In this document: in pieces, positions 1-8,752 of the stretch
How the letters are laid out: every line of letters begins with the position of its first letter
Position numbering within the stretch: the stretch's first letter is position 1
DNA from: an uncultured Paracoccaceae bacterium
GTDB taxonomy: Bacteria; Pseudomonadota; Alphaproteobacteria; Rhodobacterales; Rhodobacteraceae
NCBI GenBank assembly: GCA_947498415.1
Contig: CANMKB010000001.1
Location: 186,001-250,000 of the forward strand
Reading direction: 5' to 3'
Length of the DNA: 64,000 nucleotides
Notes under the pieces: model-generated
The model's input: only the letters and a program-made list of their open reading frames with translations
Database searches by the model: none
What the model was told of the DNA's origin: nothing
Made by a program: the position numbers and the translations under genes

Positions 1-2
1 AC

Positions 3-56
3 GATGATTTTCAGTTTGAAACGACAGATTTCCTTGGCGCAGGGGCGCACTCGTGA
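3..56 (+). CDS. C-terminal end of an upstream gene (partial)
   Basis: An open frame enters from the left edge and ends with TGA at 54-56. It gives about 17 codons ending in Gly-Ala-Gly-Ala-His-Ser. The stop overlaps the GTG start of the next gene (GTGA at 53-56), the same kind of 4-base overlap seen further down this operon, so it is probably the tail of a co-transcribed upstream gene. The fragment is too short to assign a family. Confidence 0.4.
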   Translation, partial: DDFQFETTDFLGAGAHS

Positions 57-1177
57 CCACAATCAGTCAAATTCGCGTCTTGTCTCATTGCAATGATCTG
101 GGTGGGAAAATCTGGAACCCTGCAATTCGCTGGACTCAAAAGTACGCGGTCTTTGTCGAGATCGTTGATAGCAATGGGCAAGTGGGCTTGGGTGAGTGCT
201 GGTGTTTTGACACAGCACCCGATGCACTGATAGCGTTCTTGCGCACCGAAGTAATTCCTCATTTCGTTGGCATTCCTGTCGAAAACGCATTTGATGTGGC
301 GCAGCAACAAATTGCTCGGGCGACTTTGACGGCGCGACATGGCATGTTGATGTCTGCTTTGTCAGGCATTGATATCGCGATCTGGGATCTGAAAGCGCAA
401 AGTTCAGACGTACCCCTTTGGCAAACTATCGATCCGAATGCGGGTGGGGAGTTCCAGATGTATGGCAGTGGTGGCCTTTATGGTCAGCAGAAAACCCTGC
501 AAGATTTACAGACAGAAATGCGGTCGATGGCGGATGCCGGTTTTCAGATTTTGAAGATGAAGGTTGGTGCGCTTTCTATCGAGGACGACGTCAAACGCGT
601 GATGGCTGCGTTGGACGCGCTGCCAGAACCTTACAAGCTGATTGTCGACGGGGTTTACAAGTACTCTGCAGACCAAGCTTTGCGGCTCTTTGATGCGTTG
701 CCGCGCCATCGCATCGAGGCATTCCAATCACCTGTTGCTGCTCATGATTACGCAGGTATGGCAAAGCTGGTCAAGCATGGTGTTCCGGTGATGGCCACCG
801 AGGCAGAATACCGTGATGAGCTCCACCAAAAATTAGTTGAGGACGTTCGAGTTCCATTTCTTCAAACAGCACCAGTTGCCGTGGGGGGGATCTCTCGTGT
901 GCAAGAATTGCAGCGCCTTATCGCCAATAGCGAAACTCGCTTAACGCTCGAAGTTTCGTCAACCTCAGTTGCTCTGGTTGCTGCCTGCCACTTGGCAGCG
1001 GCGAGCAAAGACATAGCGCATGTTGAACGCCACTACGTTCATCAAGTGTTCTTCGAGCAGCTCAACTTTGTATCGTCACCTGATATGCCTGGACAGTTTT
1101 CACTCCCGAAAGTTTCAGGACTTGGGTGCTTCCTGCCTAAGGATCAGGTGACGGTGCATTTCGAAACCACCCACTGA
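53..1177 (+). CDS. enolase-superfamily protein (mandelate racemase/muconate lactonizing enzyme type), divergent active site
   Basis: 374 aa, close to the usual MR/MLE length, with the N-terminal capping region (about 1-125) and the C-terminal barrel. In the family, a KxK motif and three acidic Mg ligands abstract the proton alpha to a carboxylate. Here KMK (168-170), Asp199 and Glu250 are present. The second metal ligand, usually the Glu of an E-x-P motif, appears as Gln225 in FQSP. The usual catalytic His near the barrel end is replaced by a Ser-rich stretch (301-305). Gly-Gly 278-279 is kept. GTG start at 53 overlaps the preceding stop. It heads an amino-acid transport operon, suggesting racemase, epimerase or dehydratase ancestry. 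Substrate unknown. Confidence 0.8.
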   Translation: MTTISQIRVLSHCNDLGGKIWNPAIRWTQKYAVFVEIVDSNGQVGLGECWCFDTAPDALIAFLRTEVIPHFVGIPVENAFDVAQQQIARATLTARHGMLMSALSGIDIAIWDLKAQSSDVPLWQTIDPNAGGEFQMYGSGGLYGQQKTLQDLQTEMRSMADAGFQILKMKVGALSIEDDVKRVMAALDALPEPYKLIVDGVYKYSADQALRLFDALPRHRIEAFQSPVAAHDYAGMAKLVKHGVPVMATEAEYRDELHQKLVEDVRVPFLQTAPVAVGGISRVQELQRLIANSETRLTLEVSSTSVALVAACHLAAASKDIAHVERHYVHQVFFEQLNFVSSPDMPGQFSLPKVSGLGCFLPKDQVTVHFETTH

Positions 1178-1236
1178 CAATTTGTCCAAGAGCCAACAAG
1201 GCCATTCTAAAATCCAAAATACCAACGGAGAGTTAC

Positions 1237-2271
1237 ATGCTTAATAAACTAATGAAACTTGCAACTGCTGCATCGCTGGCATTTGCCGGTGCAACCTCTG
1301 CTCAAGCACAAGACGAAGGTGTGTTGGGCGAGATCAAAGCACGCGACAGCCTGCTTTGCACGGGCCACAACGGCAGCTATCTTGGCTTTGCCGAAGTTGA
1401 CGCACAGGGCGAATGGCAGGGTTTTGACATCGAAATGTGTCGTGCACTGGCAACTGCTATCTTGGGCAGCCCTGACAAAGCTCAGATCATCCCGATCAGC
1501 TGGGCACAGCGCTTCCCTGCGATCCAGTCTGGCGACATTGATGTCATCATCAAAGTCACTGGTTGGACGATGACACGCGATACCGAGTTGGGCCTACAAT
1601 ACTCGCGCCCATACTTCATCGGTCCATTCTATGTGATGTCCCGGTCTGATCTGGGTGCGGAAAGCATCTCTGATCTCGAAGGTGGTGTATTCTGCGTAAA
1701 TGCGGGCACAACAGTCGAGCGTGTTCTGGCTGATTACATGGAAACCAACGGCATCGAATATCAGCCGCTGGCGTTTGAAAAAGGCGAAGAGCTGCGCGCT
1801 GCGCTTTACGCTGGACGTTGTGACGCGATTGCCGGCTTTGGCCCGTTCCTGTCCTCTACTCGCGTCAATGCGCCAAACCCAGACGATTTCACAATCATCG
1901 GTGACGTGATCAAGCTTGAGCCAGAAGGCATTGTAGTGCGTCAGGGCGAAGATGACTTCCTTGATGTCATCAACTGGATGGTCACAGCTTTGTTGCTGGC
2001 AGAAGAAAACGGTATCACATCTGAAAACGTTGACGAGATGAAAGCCAACCCACCATCTGCAACTGTTGAGCGTTTGCTAGGTGTGACGCCCGGTGTGGGC
2101 ACGCGTCTTGGTCTGCAAGATGACTGGGCATACAACGTGATCAAAACCGTTGGTAACTATGGTCAGATCTATGACCGTACCGTGGGCGATGACTCTCGCT
2201 ACAAACTCCCACGCGGCTTGAACAACCTTTGGAACAATGGCGGTCTGCTTTACCCGCTGGTTCTTGACTAA
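1237..2271 (+). CDS. amino-acid ABC transporter substrate-binding protein, AapJ-like
   Basis: 344 aa periplasmic binding protein. A signal peptide is clear, with a lysine-containing N-terminus, a hydrophobic core and Ala-Gln-Ala at 22-24. The mature part has the type-3 solute-binding fold with WQGFDIEMCRA near 65-75. Length and the C-terminal region (DDWAYNVIKTVGNYGQIYDR) match the AapJ/BztA general L-amino-acid branch rather than the roughly 260-residue GlnH type. Start ATG 1237 follows an AGAG ribosome-binding site. Genes for two permeases and an ATPase follow, separated by a hairpin at 2281-2307. Specificity cannot be read from the sequence; the neighbouring enzymes suggest an unusual amino or imino acid. 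Confidence 0.88.
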   Translation: MLNKLMKLATAASLAFAGATSAQAQDEGVLGEIKARDSLLCTGHNGSYLGFAEVDAQGEWQGFDIEMCRALATAILGSPDKAQIIPISWAQRFPAIQSGDIDVIIKVTGWTMTRDTELGLQYSRPYFIGPFYVMSRSDLGAESISDLEGGVFCVNAGTTVERVLADYMETNGIEYQPLAFEKGEELRAALYAGRCDAIAGFGPFLSSTRVNAPNPDDFTIIGDVIKLEPEGIVVRQGEDDFLDVINWMVTALLLAEENGITSENVDEMKANPPSATVERLLGVTPGVGTRLGLQDDWAYNVIKTVGNYGQIYDRTVGDDSRYKLPRGLNNLWNNGGLLYPLVLD

Positions 2272-2280
2272 TCCCCGAAT

Positions 2281-2307
2281 GGGCGCGCCACGTGCGCGCC
2301 CTTTTTT
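2281..2307 (+). terminator. intercistronic hairpin with T-run between binding protein and permease genes
   Basis: GGGCGCGC (2281-2288) and GCGCGCCC (2294-2301) form a perfect 8-bp stem with a 5-base loop, followed by TTTTTT at 2302-2307. It has the form of an intrinsic terminator but sits inside the operon, 19 bases before the first permease start. This suggests partial termination or 3'-end protection that makes more binding protein than permease. Confidence 0.85.
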
Positions 2308-2325
2308 CCAAAAAAAGGGGCCATC

Positions 2326-3459
2326 ATGACCAAGCTCTTTACGTCTCAAAAATTCAGAAGAACTGCAGTGCAGGTATTGTTCGTTGCTGCAGTGGTATTG
2401 TTTATTCTCGCAACGATCATCGTTGGACGCACGAATATTGCCGACCAAGGCATTGCGACTGGTTTTGGATTTCTAAATCAAACCACAGGTTGGCCCGTTA
2501 GTTTTTCCCTTACAGATGTCGGCCCTAGATCCACCTACACAGAGGTGCTTTTTGCAGGTCTGCTGAATACGATGCTTGTTGGGTTCATGACCCTTTTCTT
2601 TGCAACGCTTCTCGGCTTGTTTCTGGCGTTGATGCGCATCTCGAGCAACAGCTTAATGAAGCTCGTTGGCACGACCTACGTTGAAGTGTTCCGCAATGTG
2701 CCGGTTATTCTGCAAGTCTTTTTCTGGTATGCGATCCTCACGCATTTGCCAGGGCCACGTCAGGCGTATTCGCTTGCTGACATAGCATTCTTTTCTAACC
2801 GCGGTTTGATGCTACCCGCTCCAAGCCTGTCTGGTTTGGATATCCTGATATTCTTGGTTGGTTGTGTCGCGATCGGCTTTGGACTGAAATCTATTAAATC
2901 CAAAAAAACCGGATTGCGTCTGCCTCTGGCGATTATAGCCGCTGTCGCTCTTTTTGTTATTTTGCTGGTCACTGGGCGAGACGCTGATGTGCCACTATGG
3001 TCTGTACCAGAACTAAAAGGCCTGCGGTTTGTTGGTGGTGTTTCCCTGAAGCCTGAATTCTCGGCGCTTTTGATCGGACTAACTCTATTTGGCGCGTCTT
3101 ACATTGGTGAGATCATTCGCGGCGGGCTTATGTCCGTAGATAAGGGCAAGCTAGAAGCCGGATCCGCGCTGGGCATGTCGGCTTTCCAGATCAACCGCTA
3201 CATTCGGATTCCTTTGGCGTTCCGGGCGATGCTGCCTTCGCTCTCCAATCAATACATCTGGCTTATGAAAGGGACGACCGTTGGAATTGCCATCGGGTAC
3301 CCCGACTATTTTGCCATCGTGTCTACGTCGATCAACCAATCCGGCCAAACCATGGAGCTTTTGGCTCTGTTGATGGGGGGCTTCATTGTTGTGAACTACT
3401 CCATCGGGTTTGCAATGAACCTGTTGAACTCTCGCCTAAAACTCAAAGGGAGAAGCTAG
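2326..3459 (+). CDS. amino-acid ABC transporter permease, AapQ-like
   Basis: 377 aa inner-membrane permease. The N-terminal hydrophobic segment (about 15-35), a long periplasmic loop, and a core of several membrane segments follow the AapQ/BztB plan. The ATPase-contacting EAA loop is visible (EIIRGGLMSVDKGKLEAGSALGM, in which the G is about 20 residues from the start). An insertion of about 60 residues lies in the middle, around ARQAYSLADIAFFSNRG. ATG 2326 follows a GGGG-containing site. The next permease starts one base after its stop, so the two are probably translated together and form the heterodimeric channel. Confidence 0.87.
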   Translation: MTKLFTSQKFRRTAVQVLFVAAVVLFILATIIVGRTNIADQGIATGFGFLNQTTGWPVSFSLTDVGPRSTYTEVLFAGLLNTMLVGFMTLFFATLLGLFLALMRISSNSLMKLVGTTYVEVFRNVPVILQVFFWYAILTHLPGPRQAYSLADIAFFSNRGLMLPAPSLSGLDILIFLVGCVAIGFGLKSIKSKKTGLRLPLAIIAAVALFVILLVTGRDADVPLWSVPELKGLRFVGGVSLKPEFSALLIGLTLFGASYIGEIIRGGLMSVDKGKLEAGSALGMSAFQINRYIRIPLAFRAMLPSLSNQYIWLMKGTTVGIAIGYPDYFAIVSTSINQSGQTMELLALLMGGFIVVNYSIGFAMNLLNSRLKLKGRS

Positions 3460-3460
3460 T

Positions 3461-4540
3461 ATGTCTACTTCAGTTGTCCCTCCACTACCAAAACAGGGTT
3501 TTGGCAACTGGTTGAAGAAACACTTCTTCTCCACTTGGCTCAACTCAGTGTTTACCGTTATTTTTGGCGCCGTTCTAATCTGGATGTGCATCAAGCTTTC
3601 CAATTGGGCCATCTTGGATGCCATTTGGTCTGTCGATAACAAGGAACATTGCGGCCATGGGGCTGGTGCCTGTTGGGCTGTGATCCAAGACCGGGGCCGT
3701 TTGATCATGTTTGGCCTCTATCCATATGAGGAACAGTGGCGGTCAACTCTGGCCTGTTTGATCGTTATCCTGACGATTGGCTTGTCTTGCTTGCCATCCT
3801 TTTGGTCCATCAAAAAATTGCCAGCCCTTTGGGTGATAGGTTTTGGAACCTTTGTCTTGCTGATGCGCGGCGGCTTTGCTGGCTTGCCGTTGGTGACCTC
3901 AGAACAGTGGGGTGGATTGTCACTCACAATCTTCATCTTCTCTGCGGTTTTCGTCCTAGGTATGCCACTTGCTGTTGTCTTTGCATTGGCGCGGCGCTCC
4001 AGCCTGCCCGTGATCGCAAAGGGAACTGGGTTGTTCATCGACTTGGTCCGCTCACTACCGCTATTGACCATCTTGTTTGCGGCGGCGGTCGTTGTGCCGT
4101 TGCTCGTGCCAGATTGGCTTGAGGGCAACAAACTTGGACGTGTCGTCGTTGCGTTTGCTGTGTTCTTTGCGGTCTACCAAGCTGAGATCATCCGCGCTGG
4201 CTTGCAGTCAACATCGCAGGGTCAGGAAGAAGCGGCCGCTGCGCTAGGCATGCCATACTGGTCATTGGTTGTGGACATCCTGTTGCCTCAAGCCTTTCGC
4301 AACACGCTGCCATCCACCATCAACCAAGCTGTGATCACCTTTAAAGAAACGTCGATCGTCACAATCATCGGGTTTTTTGAAGTCATGGCATCAGGCAATG
4401 CCGCCATTGGTGGTGGGGAATGGACCGAACAATTTGTCGAGGTCTACGTCTTCTTAGCCTTGGTGTATTTCGTCTTCGTCTTTGGTTTGTCGCGCTATGG
4501 CGCTTGGCTAGAAAACAGAATGAGGGTTGGTCATGCTTGA
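3461..4540 (+). CDS. amino-acid ABC transporter permease, AapM-like
   Basis: 359 aa, second permease of the Aap/Bzt-type importer. It has an N-terminal membrane segment near 25-45, a periplasmic region with a pair of Cys near 64 and 71, and a C-terminal permease domain. The ATPase-contacting loop reads EIIRAGLQSTSQGQEEAAAA. A GGGAGAAG ribosome-binding site precedes ATG 3461. Its last 8 bases overlap the start of the ATPase gene. It pairs with the preceding permease. Confidence 0.87.
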   Translation: MSTSVVPPLPKQGFGNWLKKHFFSTWLNSVFTVIFGAVLIWMCIKLSNWAILDAIWSVDNKEHCGHGAGACWAVIQDRGRLIMFGLYPYEEQWRSTLACLIVILTIGLSCLPSFWSIKKLPALWVIGFGTFVLLMRGGFAGLPLVTSEQWGGLSLTIFIFSAVFVLGMPLAVVFALARRSSLPVIAKGTGLFIDLVRSLPLLTILFAAAVVVPLLVPDWLEGNKLGRVVVAFAVFFAVYQAEIIRAGLQSTSQGQEEAAAALGMPYWSLVVDILLPQAFRNTLPSTINQAVITFKETSIVTIIGFFEVMASGNAAIGGGEWTEQFVEVYVFLALVYFVFVFGLSRYGAWLENRMRVGHA

Positions 4541-5270
4541 TAATGCGATCTCGGTTAAATCCGTCAACAAATACTATGGCGCACATCACGCCCTTAAGGG
4601 GATCAACCTTGATGTACCGCAAGGTCAAACTTTGGTGGTCTGCGGGCCTTCTGGATCAGGGAAATCAACTCTGATCCGGACAATGAACGGCCTTGAAAGT
4701 ATCGCGTCAGGTCAGCTCGAAGTCCTTGGCTTAGACATTGCTGATGACGCCAGAAATCTGGAAGCAGTGCGCAAAAAAGTTGGCATGGTGTTTCAGAACT
4801 TCAATCTGTTCCCACATCTGACAATCTTGGAAAACTGTGTTCTCCCACAGATCCGTTCTGTTGGCCGTGACCGGGCTGCGGCAACCGTCGAAGCCATGGA
4901 TCAATTAAAAAAGATGCATGTCGACATTCATGCAGAAAAGTATCCGGACCAATTGTCGGGCGGTCAAAAACAACGTGTTGCTTTAGCGCGAGCCCTTTGT
5001 CTGAAGCCTGAGGTGATGCTTTTTGACGAGCCCACTTCGGCGCTTGATCCTGAAATGATCTCTGAAGTTTTGGATGTCATGCAGGAACTTGCCAAAGAAA
5101 ACATGACCATAGTCTGTGTGACCCACGAAATGGGGTTTGCCCAAGCTGTTGCAGATTCCGTTCTGCTGATGGCTGACGGTGAAATAGTCGAACAGGGCAC
5201 GCCAGACCAAATGTTCAACAACCCTCAGCATGCGGTCACACGTCAATTCATGGATGTGGTGAAAAAATGA
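4533..5270 (+). CDS. amino-acid ABC transporter ATP-binding protein, AapP-like
   Basis: 245 aa polar amino-acid importer ATPase. Walker A is GPSGSGKST, the signature is LSGGQKQR and Walker B is [12 protein letters not shown]; the H-loop lies in [12 protein letters not shown] at 4527 is in frame, but ATG 4533 is preferred because GAGGG at 4522-4526 is well spaced from it. Its start overlaps the permease stop by 8 bases and its stop overlaps the next start (ATGA at 5267-5270). It should energise the AapQ/AapM-like pair. A second ATPase of the same type lies two genes downstream. Confidence 0.9.
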   Translation: MLDNAISVKSVNKYYGAHHALKGINLDVPQGQTLVVCGPSGSGKSTLIRTMNGLESIASGQLEVLGLDIADDARNLEAVRKKVGMVFQNFNLFPHLTILENCVLPQIRSVGRDRAAATVEAMDQLKKMHVDIHAEKYPDQLSGGQKQRVALARALCLKPEVMLFDEPTSALDPEMISEVLDVMQELAKENMTIVCVTHEMGFAQAVADSVLLMADGEIVEQGTPDQMFNNPQHAVTRQFMDVVKK

Positions 5271-6205
5271 CCCACTCTGATCAACCACGTTATGTCTCTC
5301 GTGCCGATTTTAGCGCGCCGGTGGACTGGCTGAATTTGACCGAGGCACTGAAGGCAGGCCACCGCCTGCCCAAGGCGAAGGTCGAGGACGTTTTCTTGGG
5401 AGAGCCCGGTAGCTCTTTGCTTAGTCGATCTGCTTGGATCGAAGGCCTTGGATATGGCGTGAAAAGCGTGACGGTTTTTGCGCAAAACCCGGCGCAGGGT
5501 TTGCCCTCAGTCCAAGGTGCCATGCTGTTGTTTGATCACTCTCAAGGCGGGCTACGCGCCGTGATCGATAGTGGTCTGGTCACTGATCTGAAAACCGCAG
5601 CCGATAGTGCGCTTGGCGCACGTTACTTGGCGCGGCCAGATAGTGAAACTTTGCTGGTGCTCGGCGCAGGTGCCGTGGCTGGAAATGTGATATCGGCTTA
5701 TTCGCAATTGTTCCCATCCCTGCAGCAGGTTCTGATATGGAACCGCACACATTCCAAAGCCGAAGCGCTGGCGCAATCTTTTGAAAGTGCCCAAGTTAAC
5801 GTTCAAGCCATCAAGGATCTGCCCGAGGCCGCATCGCGCTCTGACATCATTGTGACAGCTACCATGTCCAGCACTCCGGTTTTGATGGGTGAGTGGGTGC
5901 AACCCGGAACACACGTCGACTTGATTGGTGCCTTCCGCGCTGAAATGCGTGAAGCGGACGATGCATTGCTCCAAAAGGGGCGCATATTTGTGGACAGCCG
6001 AGATACCACCATCCACCACATTGGGGAATTGATGATTCCGATTTCTGCAGGAGTCATTTCCGAAGCTGATATCCTTGCGGACTTCTACGATTTTGCTGTG
6101 GGCCATGCTGGGCGAACGTCTGAACAGGAAATTACAATTTTCAAAAACGGTGGCGGTGCTCACCTAGATGTAATGACGGCCGACGCCATTCTTGGCGCGA
6201 TCTGA
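5267..6205 (+). CDS. ornithine cyclodeaminase/mu-crystallin family enzyme
   Basis: 312 aa, the usual length for this NAD(P)-binding family. The Rossmann motif GAGAVAGN lies near 128-135, and Lys and Arg residues of the N-terminal substrate domain are present. The family includes ornithine cyclodeaminases, alanine dehydrogenases and reductases of cyclic ketimines such as delta-1-pyrroline-2-carboxylate. Lying between transporter genes and next to an aminotransferase and proC, a ketimine reductase or a cyclising deaminase making proline are both reasonable; the sequence does not decide. ATG 5267 overlaps the ATPase stop by four bases. Confidence 0.83.
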   Translation: MTHSDQPRYVSRADFSAPVDWLNLTEALKAGHRLPKAKVEDVFLGEPGSSLLSRSAWIEGLGYGVKSVTVFAQNPAQGLPSVQGAMLLFDHSQGGLRAVIDSGLVTDLKTAADSALGARYLARPDSETLLVLGAGAVAGNVISAYSQLFPSLQQVLIWNRTHSKAEALAQSFESAQVNVQAIKDLPEAASRSDIIVTATMSSTPVLMGEWVQPGTHVDLIGAFRAEMREADDALLQKGRIFVDSRDTTIHHIGELMIPISAGVISEADILADFYDFAVGHAGRTSEQEITIFKNGGGAHLDVMTADAILGAI

Positions 6206-6216
6206 AGGGAGCAAAT

Positions 6217-6972
6217 ATGTCCGGAAATTCTCAACAAGAACCCGCCGTGAAAATTGCTGGAATGCACAAATTCTACGGTACATTTCACGCGCTCAAAGAT
6301 ATCAATCTTAATGTGGCCAAGGGCGAGCGCCTGGTGATCTGTGGGCCATCAGGCTCGGGCAAATCCACGCTCATTCGCTGTATCAATGCACTCGAAGAGT
6401 TTCAGATAGGGTCCGTCAACGTTCTAGGGACAGAACTCGATGACGATCTGGAAAACATCGAAGCGATCCGCCGCGAAGCAGGGATGGTGTTTCAGCACTT
6501 TAACCTATTTCCTCATATGTCGATCTTGGAAAACTGCGTGCTCGCCCCAATGATCGTGCGCGACATTCCACGCGCCGAGGCGGAGGCGACCGCGCTTAAG
6601 CATCTGGAAAAAGTGCGCATTCTGGATCAAGCCCAGAAGTATCCGGGTGAGCTATCAGGTGGCCAACAGCAACGTGTTGCCATCGCTCGTGCGCTTTGTA
6701 TGGATCCAGAAATCCTATTGTTTGATGAACCAACATCCGCGCTTGACCCCGAGATGATCGCCGAGGTTCTCGACGTGATGGTGAGCCTTGCAGAGGAAGG
6801 GATCACGATGCTTTGCGTGACTCATGAAATGGGTTTTGCCCGAGAAGTCGCAGATCGCGTTATATTTATGGCCGATGGGGAAATCCTTGAAGAGGCCAAA
6901 CCAGACACATTTTTTGACACCCCCCAGCATGACCGCGCCAAGACATTCCTTGAGCAAGTCATCGGGCACTAA
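6217..6972 (+). CDS. second amino-acid ABC transporter ATP-binding protein
   Basis: 251 aa, the same family as the ATPase at 4533-5270 and clearly its paralogue: GPSGSGKST (Walker A), LSGGQQQR (signature), [12 protein letters not shown] (Walker B) and LCVTHEMGF (H-loop). ATG 6217 follows GAAGGGAGC. The operon encodes only one binding protein and one permease pair, so a second ATPase is surplus. The transporter at 9.5-11.7 kb lacks an ATPase and this protein could serve it. Alternatively the two ATPases form a heterodimer. Confidence 0.88.
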   Translation: MSGNSQQEPAVKIAGMHKFYGTFHALKDINLNVAKGERLVICGPSGSGKSTLIRCINALEEFQIGSVNVLGTELDDDLENIEAIRREAGMVFQHFNLFPHMSILENCVLAPMIVRDIPRAEAEATALKHLEKVRILDQAQKYPGELSGGQQQRVAIARALCMDPEILLFDEPTSALDPEMIAEVLDVMVSLAEEGITMLCVTHEMGFAREVADRVIFMADGEILEEAKPDTFFDTPQHDRAKTFLEQVIGH

Positions 6973-6989
6973 CTGAACGTGAGAAACGT

Positions 6990-7943
6990 ATGATCGAAGA
7001 ACAAGCCCCGAGCCATTCAACGCATGACGCCGAAAAAGACTCGCGCAATGACACCATCAAAATCTATGTGAACGGGCAGATCGTGCCTAAGACTGAAGCC
7101 GTTGTTTCTGTGTATGACAGCGGCTTTATGCTCGGCGATGGTATGTGGGAAGGGATGCGGCTGTATGATGGGCAATGGGCCTTCTTTGATGAACATATGG
7201 ATCGCTTGTTTAACTCCCTGAAATCCGTGTCGATCCAATTGGACATGACGCCTGACGATATCAAAGACTTGCTAAACCGCACGGCGGAAGCAAATGAAAT
7301 GACCTCAGATGCGCATTGCCGCCTGATGATCACCCGTGGCCGCAAAACCAAACCATTTCAGCACCCAGGTCTCAGCAAATTTGGCCCAACCGTTGTTGCG
7401 ATTATCGAACACTCAAAACCTGCCGAAACGCTGCTAAACAGCGGCATCCGCCTGGCGACAGTCCCTCAGGTGCGTGGCCTGCCCATGAGCCAAGACGCTA
7501 AGTACAACAGCCACTCTAAATTGAATTGTGTAATCGGAAGCCTTCAAGCCGAGCAAGCCGGTGCTGATGAAGCCCTGATGCTAGACCCGCATGGTTTTGT
7601 GAACACTACAAACGCATGCAACTTCTTCATCGTTCGACGCGGCGAGGTTTGGACCTCTACTGGGGACTATTGCATGAATGGCGTAACGCGCCAAAAGGTC
7701 ATCGATCTGTGCCTTGCGAACGATATTCCAGTCAAAGAAAAGAACTATTCCCTCTATGAAGCCTATGGCGCAGATGAAGCGTTTTTGACCGGAACCTTTG
7801 GGGCACAAACGCCCGTCGCAGAAATCGACGGAAAGCCTATTGGCACAACCGTTGGCGCGGGGCCAATGACGTTAAAAATCCGCGAACTTTATAAAAATCT
7901 GGTTGCTGAAAACGTTGCGGCGCAAAAGGCAGAACAGGCATGA
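6990..7943 (+). CDS. class IV (fold type IV) PLP-dependent aminotransferase
   Basis: 317 aa, related to branched-chain and D-amino-acid aminotransferases. Features include YDSGFMLGDGMWEG (42-54), the PLP lysine Lys177 in SHSKLN, and GVTRQKVIDL (231-240). The Glu that in the family contacts the PLP ring nitrogen (usually V-x-E-x-x-x-x-N) is Thr206 here, in VNTTNACN, while the following Asn211 is kept. The first 20 residues look like an added tail. Its stop overlaps proC by four bases. It probably transaminates the imported amino acid or a product of it. Confidence 0.85.
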   Translation: MIEEQAPSHSTHDAEKDSRNDTIKIYVNGQIVPKTEAVVSVYDSGFMLGDGMWEGMRLYDGQWAFFDEHMDRLFNSLKSVSIQLDMTPDDIKDLLNRTAEANEMTSDAHCRLMITRGRKTKPFQHPGLSKFGPTVVAIIEHSKPAETLLNSGIRLATVPQVRGLPMSQDAKYNSHSKLNCVIGSLQAEQAGADEALMLDPHGFVNTTNACNFFIVRRGEVWTSTGDYCMNGVTRQKVIDLCLANDIPVKEKNYSLYEAYGADEAFLTGTFGAQTPVAEIDGKPIGTTVGAGPMTLKIRELYKNLVAENVAAQKAEQA

Positions 7944-8752
7944 ATGTAGGCGATAACGGCGTCTTATTGCTGGGTTGTGGCAAGATGGGCAGCGCTCTTT
8001 TGCGCGGGTGGCTCGAAGCAGGGTTGCTCTGTGATCAAGTCACCGTCATCGATCCCCGCCCCTCCGATTGGCTCTTGGGCCTTCAAGATAAGGGAGTAAT
8101 CTTGAATAAGCTCCCTGAAAAGGCCCCAAGCGTTGCTGTTATCGCGACAAAACCACAAATCATGAGCGAGGCCATTCCAGATGTAAAAGCATATGGGAAT
8201 GGCGTGACACTATTCATTTCAATCGCCGCAGGCACATTGATAGAAACCTTTGAAACCCTGCTTGGCGCAGAAACACCAATCGTGCGTGCTATGCCAAACA
8301 CACCTGCAGCCGTTGGGAAGGGCATCACTGCGCTTGTCTCAAATAGAAATGTGGGTGCCTCACAGCTAGCGACCGCGGAAACGATCTTTGCAACGGTGGG
8401 GGATACGGTGTTGTTGCAAGGCGAAGAACAAATGCATGCGGTCACGGCGCTTAGCGGCTCAGGGCCGGCATATGTGTTTGCCATGGCCGAAGCACTGATA
8501 GCAGCCGGAACAGAGCAGGGTCTTTCAGCTGCCATCAGTACTCGCCTAGCGACCTCAACAATTGCCGGGGCCGGAGCGCTTATGAAAGAGCTGGATGCAC
8601 ATCCAAGCTTCCTTCGTGAGCAAGTCACGTCTCCGAATGGTACAACAGCTGCGGGTCTTGAGGTTCTTATGGCGCAAGAACGCGGATTGGTTGAGATATT
8701 TATGAGATGTCTGTCTGCTGCTGCAGAGCGTAGTCGAGAGTTGGGAGAATAG
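7940..8752 (+). CDS. proC: pyrroline-5-carboxylate reductase
   Basis: 270 aa, the standard length for ProC, which reduces delta-1-pyrroline-5-carboxylate to proline with NAD(P)H. The N-terminal Rossmann motif is LLGCGKMGSALLRGW. The family signature (VTALSGSGPAYVFAMAEAL) and the C-terminal LREQVTSPNGTTAAGL are intact. ATG 7940 overlaps the aminotransferase stop (ATGA). It is the last gene of the operon. In this setting it may act on a cyclic imine made by the neighbouring enzymes, and a housekeeping proC may exist elsewhere. Confidence 0.9.
   Translation: MNVGDNGVLLLGCGKMGSALLRGWLEAGLLCDQVTVIDPRPSDWLLGLQDKGVILNKLPEKAPSVAVIATKPQIMSEAIPDVKAYGNGVTLFISIAAGTLIETFETLLGAETPIVRAMPNTPAAVGKGITALVSNRNVGASQLATAETIFATVGDTVLLQGEEQMHAVTALSGSGPAYVFAMAEALIAAGTEQGLSAAISTRLATSTIAGAGALMKELDAHPSFLREQVTSPNGTTAAGLEVLMAQERGLVEIFMRCLSAAAERSRELGE

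Noticed and set aside
5552..6163. Minus-strand open frame of 203 codons opposite the cyclodeaminase gene
   Set aside because: It is a shadow of the real gene, with Cys and His scattered at random and no recognisable fold.
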